This document shows positions 55,560 to 64,000 of a stretch of 64,000 nt of DNA, piece by piece. The position numbers were made by a program, and so were the translations under genes. The DNA is taken from NCBI GenBank assembly GCA_016785225.1, contig JAFBJZ010000738.1, positions 248,001-312,000 on the forward strand. Direction: 5' to 3'. Position 1 is the first letter of the stretch; the number at the start of each line of letters is the position of its first letter. The notes below the pieces were generated by a model, which saw nothing but the letters and a program-made list of their open reading frames with translations, was not told the origin of the DNA and ran no database searches. This DNA is from Psettodes erumei (lineage: Eukaryota > Chordata > Actinopteri > Pleuronectiformes > Psettodidae).

Positions 55560-57400
55560 GTTCACTGCAAGAGGGAAAAAAGTCATGCAATTTTTAGTCA
55601 ATGTTGAGAAAAGTGTAGCTCAAATTGAAAAATGGACAGCGACTTTCAGTAGGATATTGAATATCCAAGCACATAATTACTGCTACTAAAATAAAAGCTA
55701 AGTTGGAGATGTTACAGGGCAAAACCCACGCAACAAGAAATCAGTTCCTCCTGTGAAAGTAACTGTTTTAGGGGAAACAACTTTTGGTTTACCATTTGAA
55801 CAACCGAACTTTACACTACAGCCCCGTTATTTTCATATTCTAGTCTTTTAGGATGTTCTTCAACAGTTCACCTAATGCTAAAATCTGAAGCACGTATAAC
55901 TAAGGTCACAAAAACTAAAAAACTTACAAAAACATACAAAACTCAATCAAATATAATACAAAATGTAACATGTGAAACAGCAACACAAAAACCTTTTGGA
56001 AAGGTATGTATGTAGCAATAATATGAACTGTTTCCAGCTGCACAACGGTAATTACACAGTTAAGAATTTTTAAAAAATGCACAATATGGTCATTCATGAT
56101 ACCCCAGCACACTGGCATAAACTCTCCCAGGTATAGGCAGCGTAGTGTGATACCCCCACAGTTGCATCACAACCTTTGGTCTCCCAATACAACCTTGGAA
56201 TCCCCAAGCCTAGTCCATTTCAAAACACTGCCTAGAAAATCCAGTCCTCTGGACTCGGTATGCTGGGTAGCTGCTGTTTGGTGCATAAGCACATACAACA
56301 GTCCGTGTTAGGAACCCACCACCATGTTACTCTTTTGGGCTGCGGCCAGCTGGGCCCCACAGCCAAGGTCCAAGCCACCAGATGCTTGCGTTTGAGCTCC
56401 CCTCTGGCTCCAGGAGGGGGCCCTGGTCTTCCTCATCCAGGCGAGGTCTTGCATCTGTCTTCCAAATCTGTCATGAGAGTTATTTGAAATGTAGAAATTG
56501 ACCTGGGAAATTTCATAGATTCACTTTAACAATCAAAAACTTAAAAACCATGAGTTGACTTCAGCCACTTCAGTGGCCTCAGGTTTGAGTGAAATTGTGT
56601 GAATCTCAAAAAGGTGCACTCGGAGTATGGTTGCTGCCATCTAGAGGTTTATTTAAGTCTGCATTTACTACATAATAATACTGCTACACTGAATGTTGTG
56701 AACATGTAAAAACATTGCTGTGGTCTTATGAGGTAAAATGATACAAATACAATGTAAAATAAACCTATTTAAGTATCATATTAAAATGTCTCATTTCACA
56801 TACAAACTGATTTACAACAGAAAACACCCACACATCACAGTTTCTCAAGGAAGAATATTTTCATGCAAATCCATACTCATCATTTCAGTTCAAAATAATA
56901 ATCAAAAGAATATTCCTCGATAGACCAGCTATTTTACCACCCCATTCAGTTTAAAAACCTACATGAAATCAAGCTGGCATCATGGCCAAACGAGACTAGG
57001 CTGGAATAAATACAAAATATTACACAAACCTAGTTTGACAAACTGGAGGCTAGTCAATTTCCTAATCTAATACCTCGAATAAATTCTACGTTTTACCACG
57101 TATAGGAGCTTATGGACTTTTCGCAAATATTTGTGAGTGTTTTTATATTGTGAAGAACATGACTGGTTCAGAAAATGAATGGAAGGGTATACAAGGAGGT
57201 AAGTAGCTTCATAACAACAGAATCTAAATACTATTTGATTTAACTGGTAATGTACCTTAAATAATATAAATTGTTAAAACAACTTTGTCTTGTCAGCAAT
57301 GTTGATGTTGCTTGAATATGATGACAGGGTGCAACCCAACAATTCTTCCTCCAATAAAGTATAATTCTGTCCTCTCTGCACACTTTAAAGTTCACAATTT
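55560..57400. other. Region between slc17a7 5' end and slc6a16 3' end
   Basis: About 1.8 kb without a recognisable coding exon. The right portion probably includes the 3' untranslated region of the SLC6 gene and the left portion the slc17a7 promoter. A minus-strand AATAAA lies at 56648-56653, about 790 bases past the slc6 stop. Confidence 0.45.
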
Positions 57401-57436
57401 GTCCGTCGTTAATCAGCCACCCTTCCACAGCTGCAC

Positions 57437-60400
57437 TCATAGTCCTGTATCTTGCTCCTCATCTTCCTCCTCCTGCTGGGGCAGGAGCCTGTAATGTTCA
57501 TTGCCCAGTGGCAGGAAGGCTGTCCTGGGATGAGCCTCCTCTCCTTCAGAGGGTACTCGGTGGTGGGAGTTAGATTCCAGCTGCTCATTGGAATTGCACT
57601 TGTTGTACAACTCACGGTGCACCCGCTGGCTGCCTCCGTCTTCAGAGCCAGTGTCACTGCGATTTTTCAGCATGGAATGGATATAGCCAATGGGCACAGG
57701 TAAGCTAGCAAAGACGATGAGCAGGACAATCATAGCCAGGGCCCAGCTAGGGTACTCGAGAGTCATCTCAGAAGCCTGGGGAAACAAAGACACAGAGCAT
57801 ACTTTAACAGTGAGTGCACAATTCAAATTATATTGAACTGATTTTTAAAAAATAGCAAACTTGAGATTACATTTTATTTTTAGATCAACGATTCAATTGG
57901 ACACTATATACCAGCATATCCTGACATAAGACAACTAAAGATAGTTAAGCAATTAAGTAAATCATGATCAAGACAAAATAATTCCATTACATGCTGAAAG
58001 TATATCTAAATGATTGTACCGTAAATGCTTTAGTTTCAGCCTGTAAATATGCTAATGTACAATTATGTATTTTTAACTATTCACATTATTGCATACAGTT
58101 GGGAAAATAAAAACATAGAAAGGTATCATGGTAAAACTGTCACATGTATTGTAAACAATAACTTTCAATAAACAACAACTTTCTATTTTAGCTTTAAAGT
58201 CTTCTGCATCGGACAAATAGCTGCTGTCTGATATCTTACTGTGCTTTGATTCCAGGCGGTGTATGTGGGCCCTTTGAAGACCATGCGCAGCAAACTGGCA
58301 GCCAGAAGACCAATCATCGCCAGCAAACACACATATTTCCAAAGATATTTGTACATCACTGGAGGGCGCCATTTTAGCATGACTTCAATATCATCCAGGA
58401 AGCTGCAGTGGTGGAAAATATTAACATTAGAAACACATTTCAAAAATAAGAAATGAATACAATGAAACAGGATCGACAAAAATAATTTAATCTGTCTAAA
58501 ATGCTGTTTTTTACCGGTCAGTTCCATAAACCCATGCCACACTAATGGTTTCAAAAATAACCACGATGACCAATGGTAGGGTTGCCGAGTAGTCATCAAA
58601 CATAGTCACGAAGTAGTTGCCTGAACGCTGGGTAAATAACAGTCCTATCAGGAACCCTAAAGCACAGCTGGACACTGAAAAAAAGAATGGTGACACCATT
58701 AGAATAAAACAACTATAAAGTCCAAATATTTTCATTGATTCTGGTGTTCAACTGAAGACTGAACATCCCCCGTTTTTAAAAAATGTTCATATATAATCAA
58801 GCATCAAGCAGGTAATACCTAATATTAGCTGGCCTGACCTTTTCTCACAGATTTTGACAACTTTCAATAACTGTACAAAACACATGTTGTGTTTATTGTA
58901 TTCAGAATCATAAACAAAAAGAAAATTACTGACGAAATGTTGTCATTTAGTTAGACATCCAAAAGTTCTGCCCAGGAGACACACAGAGTAACGCGTGTTA
59001 AGTTGTGTGTATAGTATTACCAGTGAGTATGGTCCGGTGGCGCCCCAAGAAGCTAAAATTGTCCATGAGAGGTGTGAGGATTCCCTGCATGGTCCCAAAC
59101 ATGGTGCTGAGTCCCAGGTTGAGCAACATTAGGAAAAACAATGTGGACCAGAAGGGGCTGGCTGGAAAGAGGGCCATCACCTCGGTGAATGCTATGAATG
59201 CCAGGCCTGTCCCTTCAACACCCTGCATTCACACAAGAAAAGACACTGACAATACAGCTGAAAAAATGAAACAAATGTTGAATGTTGAAGTATTTAGGGA
59301 CTCCATTGCATTCACACCAATAGAGACAATGAAAGCATGTGATTATGGATTGGTATTTCCTACCATATCCTACGCAAGTACAATACAATGTTAGTTTTTG
59401 TACCCCTGACTGCTAAGAAACTGTTTGCCGGTACAAAAATGTACTCCTCCTATGTCTCAGTTTTTGCGAATATAGAATTTTGTGATGAAATAATCACTGT
59501 CCGATAACATGTCTTTTAGAACCTCTATCTCTATTTCTTTAGTTTATTTTCACTCCTCTATCACAGCTTGCTTCCATCTCTCCAGGGGACCCAACTAGAT
59601 AAAGTGTCCCATATGTTTTCTTCCTCTCGCCTGTTGGATATTTTACAGCACCTCCCAGATTCCTCAGGAGTCCTGGGAAACTCAGCACTCTACCTACAGA
59701 CTATGTTATTAACATGTTCACCTCTGGTTTAGACACTGACATTTTTTTTTAGCATGCCTGTGTTTAAGCACCTCACAAATTGTCTTTTATGTATCTTTTC
59801 CAACAACGTTGATTAATACAGGTCATATCAATGGATTTGATTAGCGTCTGTCTCCATATCTGCTCTTTATACATGTGAAGTCTCTAAGACTACTCACCAC
59901 TGATTTAATGCATCCACACCTCTTTTTAACAAAGTCACAAAGATCTGTTAAATGTCCCTCACCTTATTCATTTCCTTTTCCAGACTGCAGTCAGTGATGT
60001 TAGAACCCACCATGGAGCTGTAGTGACTGTACCACTCTCTGTATTCAGCTATAGACACAGAGCTTGGATCTGTCATGTTGAACCAGGGCCACCAATGCTG
60101 GTTAGATCCATGGGATGTCATGAAGCTTAAGATACCAAGATTTCTGTAACAGGTTCATATAATAAAATGTAATATGAAAAAGCAGCATTTGCCATGAAAA
60201 GCCACGAACTTCTATATTTGTTAATTTTCCAGAAGCATGTTAAAGAGTTATTTTCAAAGTTACTTTGGAAAATTCAATATTATGTTTTCAATATTGTGTG
60301 ACTGAACTGATGCTCATGTAAATGAGGTTCTATAAAATATGTTGCTAATATATGCTATATATAATGATACTATACTATAACAACAATATTAATGCAACCA

Positions 60401-63135
60401 CAGACACACACACACATACTCAGCCACGCAGCGTAGTGCAATGGTCTTGGCACGGAAACCCAGCACAACAAAAACCACCAGCGATGCTAGCACAGATGTC
60501 ATGAAGTTGATGCCAGAGACCATCAGCGCATCCCTGTGGCAGTTGTTGTGAAATGGATTGTAGGAGGAATATGCAATAACAGAGCCATAGCCCAGACCGA
60601 GGGCAAAAAAGACTTGTGTGGCAGCCTGTCGCCACACCTGCACATTACCCCAGATTTCGAGCTGAAAGACACCACAAAATATATTCTGAGTAAGTCTATA
60701 TTATAGTAAAGGTTGCAAAACTCGGAAAATGTCCTCTGTAGTTTTTCTCTTGACATGTTTTCATTTGGCATACATTTGGTTAAAAACTAAGAATCCAAAT
60801 CTGGCATAAAGGTAATGAGGCCAACATAAATATCATATGAAACACATGATGAGATCAGCACTTACTTTGGGATAAAACATATAAGTGATTCCTTCCATGG
60901 CACCATCCAACATCAACCCTCTGATGAGGAAAATAAAGAGCACCACGTAGGGAAAGACTGAGGAAAAGTACATCACCTAAGATTTGGAAAAAGAAAGGGG
61001 GGGTGATATCTGTGCCAGACCATCTGAAAGGAATAGTTTGGCATTCTGAGAAACATTTGTTTTCTTTCTGGCAGATAGCTATATGAAAAGATTCATACCA
61101 CTATCTCATATCTCTTGTAAGCATGTCTGTCCATGAAGATACTGCCAGCAGCTGGTTAGCTTAATTTAGCACAAAGAATGGAAACATGGGGAAAATGGCC
61201 AACCTGGATCCATCAAAGGGCAACTTAACTTACCTTTGCAGAAGACTTGATGCCCTTGATCATAGCCAAGGAGACAATTGCCCAAGCAGCCAATAAACAG
61301 CCTGTCATGATGGGGTTAAATTCTCCAGATTCTTCAATGGAATTTGTGATGTTGAGGGCTTTCCGAAACCAGAAATATGATGTTGGGGAGCTTTGTGCAC
61401 ATTCTTTAACTGCTGATTGAGGACAGAAAACACTGTAGACCTTTGACTGACATCTGTGTGAAACCTCATTTTGTCTTTTTCTAAATGATGTGAGTACCTG
61501 TGTCATTGGTGTTTATATCATTTGGACACTGCTCCCACGGCAGAGGATACTGAAAAGAATTACCCATGTAGAACAGGCTCCATGCAATGATGACATTGTA
61601 GTAAAGAGCCACGTAAAAACAGACCTAGAGGAGAGAAAGTGGTTTATAAATGATTTACTTATCAGTATTATCCGTATGTACATACCAAGTCCTTGAGATA
61701 TACAGTAAGATACAGTAGATGCTGACTTGTACTTTGTAATATTGTACAATCTTTAGAAAGTTCTTTCAAGGTCAAAATTTCAAAACAAATCAAGAACAGC
61801 AAATATCAAGTCACCGAAGATAGGATTTAGCTTTTAAGTAATATGCTTTTATGCTTGTGTACCCTCCACATTACGAAGCCATTATCAACCTGTTAAATAT
61901 TGTATGAGGAAATGTATGCTTAGGGTGTACAATTTTTTTACACTGACATTGACAGAGCAATGAGGCTTTTTGTAAAATATACAAGTTTGAGGAAAAAAAC
62001 CCATGGGCTTAAAATATATAAGTATACATCTGTGTGCCGTATGGACACAGAAAGGTCTTGTCTACTCTGTGTTTGCCTTGTCTCATCTGTATAGGAAACA
62101 CTTATGTAACGAGCTGCCAGCGTCACAGCATACTGCCTCTCTCACATTACAGCACTGCCAGATTTCATCATCGCTCTCTCTTAGCTGTATACACACTTTG
62201 TCGATGACACACGAGCTGTTGATAGAAGGTGATAAAAAAAGGTAATTCATGCTGTGACATTTTAGGTGGAGGGAGACATTAATTCTAAGAAACCTTTCAT
62301 TCTGGTATTCTCATTGAAAGAAATCACAGATAATGGCTGTGCGCTTGAAACCCAAAACATGAAAAAGCCAGCCAGCAAGTACGCCAAAACTGCCTAGCCA
62401 AGATACTATGAGCTATGAGTAATGTGCAAATATCAACTTTTTGTGGTTAAGGCGTCTTGAAGAATAATGTGACAGATAATCCAAAATAAGACTTGACCTG
62501 TTCAATTTCAAACCCAGAAAAGCGGGAAAATAAAAGATAATAGATATTAGATAATAAAAAATTTCAAATATAAAATGCTCACCAAGCAGCTGGAGTAGCC
62601 AATCCCTGCCAGTTTTGGGGAGATGTGTTTCCATACACCGATGCTGCCCTGTCGAATGCTCTGGCCAGCTGCCAACTCCATAAAAAACAGTGGAACTCCC
62701 ACAATCAGCAGAAGAAAAACATACAGCAGCATGAAGGCTCCTGGAGGGAGAGAAGCCCATATTTTTAAAATTAAGGGCAACAAATTAATTGCTTCCCACA
62801 AGTTACCTAACATAGATACTTTTTTTTTACCTTTAAAAAGGTATAAAGTTGCTACTTGTGTCAAGAGAGATACAAAGATGACCATTTCGTTTACAGTTCT
62901 TTCTTTAAAGACACTCACCTCCTCCATTTTGGTGGCAGAGGTATGGGAACCTCCATACATTCCCTAAGCCCACACTGAACCCAACCTGGGCCAAGACATA
63001 CTGGACCTTAGAGTCCCATGCTGGCCGGTCTCCATCATTTGTCTCAATTCCATCTGGACCAGCAAGCTGAGTTTCAGACTGACCTTCACCAAGCCAGGCT
63101 CCGTCTTCATTGCTGTCTAATGCAGGCTTTTCAGT
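57437..63135 (-). CDS. slc6a16: Sodium-coupled SLC6 transporter, SLC6A15/16/17 type, 5' end not found
   Basis: LeuT-fold transporter of the neurotransmitter/amino-acid family. Eleven coding exons seen: 62919-63135, 62583-62740, 61498-61624, 61234-61412, 60866-60976, 60420-60661, 59963-60143, 59021-59222, 58515-58674, 58240-58402, 57437-57775. They give 692 residues and lack only the start. Blocks include [20 protein letters not shown] (TM1, sodium site), [71 protein letters not shown] and [20 protein letters not shown]. An extracellular loop carries NFT-like and NIT glycosylation sites (WFNMTDP, GSNITDC). The tail is long and acidic, ending EDEEQDTGL. The fold matches SLC6A15, A16 and A17; I prefer slc6a16 because human SLC6A16 lies at 19q13.33 near SLC17A7, GYS1 and POLD1. 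Substrate is unknown; relatives take up neutral amino acids. The acceptor at 63136 implies an upstream first exon at or beyond the right edge. Confidence 0.88.
61027..61222. mobile_element. Fragment of a dispersed percomorph repeat in slc6a16 intron
   Basis: The stretch begins AAAGGAATAGTTTGGCATTC and contains AGCAGCTGGTTAGCTTAATT and AAAGAATGGAAACATGGGG, which I recognise as a diverged copy of a high-copy repeat of percomorph fishes. Only one end is present; the element stops next to the splice donor of the exon at 61234-61412. It has no coding content. Confidence 0.7.
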
Positions 63136-63148
63136 CTGGTCATAAACA

Positions 63149-63182
63149 GAGAAGAAGAAGAAGAAGAAGAAGAAGAAGAAAA
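63149..63182. repeat. (GAA)11 microsatellite at a splice acceptor
   Basis: About eleven GAA units. On the minus strand they read as TTC and lie directly upstream of the acceptor of the SLC6 exon that ends at 63135, forming its pyrimidine tract. Confidence 0.9.
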
Positions 63183-63259
63183 GATAGACTGGCTTTAGTA
63201 AAAAAGTTAAGTCAGTTGTTAGGTTTCCTCTTAAATTCGAAAGCTTAGCTGAAATTACC

Positions 63260-64000
63260 CTTATAAATTTTTACAAATACTTTTTTTTTGCAAGTAGAAA
63301 ATAGATATATGTATAGACAAAAAAGGCAAAAATCCAATTAGACGTTTTCTTCAGCACATGAACAGTGAACGTGTTTGAGTTTATCCAATTGATCTATTTC
63401 ACAATCCAGCAGGTATTCACCATGCCCCCCCTTAATCATTTATGGGGGACTACAGTACTCTGTAACAATATGCATGGTTAATGGCTGACTGAACATTACT
63501 GACCACCGACAGTATCTTGTATTTTGTTGTAATAGTGTCACGTGTGTGCCAAACGTGGGCCTGCACCATCCACCAACTACCATAAGATACACATGTGCAG
63601 TAACTCATGCTGCACCACACTTTCATAAATAAACAGAGAGCATGCTCCCTGTGGGGAAAGAGAGAGACTACTGTCCACACACTGTGCAGTGTCAAAGCGC
63701 AAATGCTTTCACATTGTTTTAATGTTTTTAGTTTTATCTGTTGCCTAACTGGTCGCTCTCTCTCGCTCTCGTACCAGAGGTGTGTTAAGGTATCGCTGGT
63801 ACAAACCCAACATTTCCTACTGCTTCATCATTCACTCAGCATTTGACCATAACCTGAAGTCAGCGCAACCACTGCTTTTGCCCAATCATCCAGTACTGAA
63901 ATCTTGAAGTGATTTTGACAGCAATGAAAAATGTGCTGTTTGCCGGGACGTACACTATGGCACATTTACACTGTCAAGGATTGCATCATTAGTCAGCATT
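63260..64000. other. Right-edge stretch without a recognised exon
   Basis: This should be intron or upstream sequence of the SLC6 gene. I could not identify the first coding exon by family similarity; the short open frames here do not resemble an SLC6A15/17 N-terminus. The start codon may lie just beyond the window. Confidence 0.5.

Overview
The window is nuclear DNA of a ray-finned fish. Genes are split into many short GT-AG exons, CA/GT microsatellites are frequent, and the dispersed elements at 34.47 kb and 61.03 kb resemble non-autonomous repeats common in percomorph teleosts. That last point is recognition from memory, not a database search. I found eight protein-coding genes. Seven have a complete predicted coding sequence, and one (pold1) of those carries a one-base lesion. 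The eighth runs toward the right edge without a located start codon. Exon coordinates come from splice sites, reading phase and family similarity; for every gene the exon lengths and phases add up.

Layout, left to right: about 2.7 kb with no recognised gene; tufm (mitochondrial elongation factor Tu, minus); hspbp1 (Hsp70 nucleotide-exchange factor, plus); tmem86b-like lysoplasmalogenase (minus); aspdh (aspartate dehydrogenase-like, plus); gys1 (muscle glycogen synthase, minus); pold1 (DNA polymerase delta catalytic subunit, plus); an H/K/N-Ras-type GTPase (minus); slc17a7 (vesicular glutamate transporter VGLUT1, minus, with an 8.9 kb first intron holding a solo LTR and a tandem repeat); and an SLC6A15/16/17-type transporter, probably slc6a16 (minus). 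tufm/hspbp1, tmem86b/aspdh and gys1/pold1 are divergent pairs. hspbp1/tmem86b, aspdh/gys1 and pold1/ras are convergent pairs.

The genes do not form a pathway. Their grouping is conserved synteny: from general knowledge, human GYS1, POLD1, ASPDH, SLC17A7 and SLC6A16 lie at 19q13.33 and HSPBP1 and TMEM86B at 19q13.42, while TUFM is on chromosome 16. The most interesting gene is the Ras GTPase. It sits where mammals have no H/K/N-Ras gene, next to gys1, as KRAS lies near GYS2. It may be a fourth vertebrate RAS ohnolog lost in mammals; it has Ser118 instead of Cys118 and ends in CIIL. Other notable points are a one-base frameshift in a pold1 exon, candidate HSF, E2F and NF-Y sites at three promoters, splice sites built from or beside repeats in the SLC6 gene, and a perfect 16-bp hairpin in the slc17a7 first intron. 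I found no CRISPR array, operon, tRNA, rRNA or wholly novel system.
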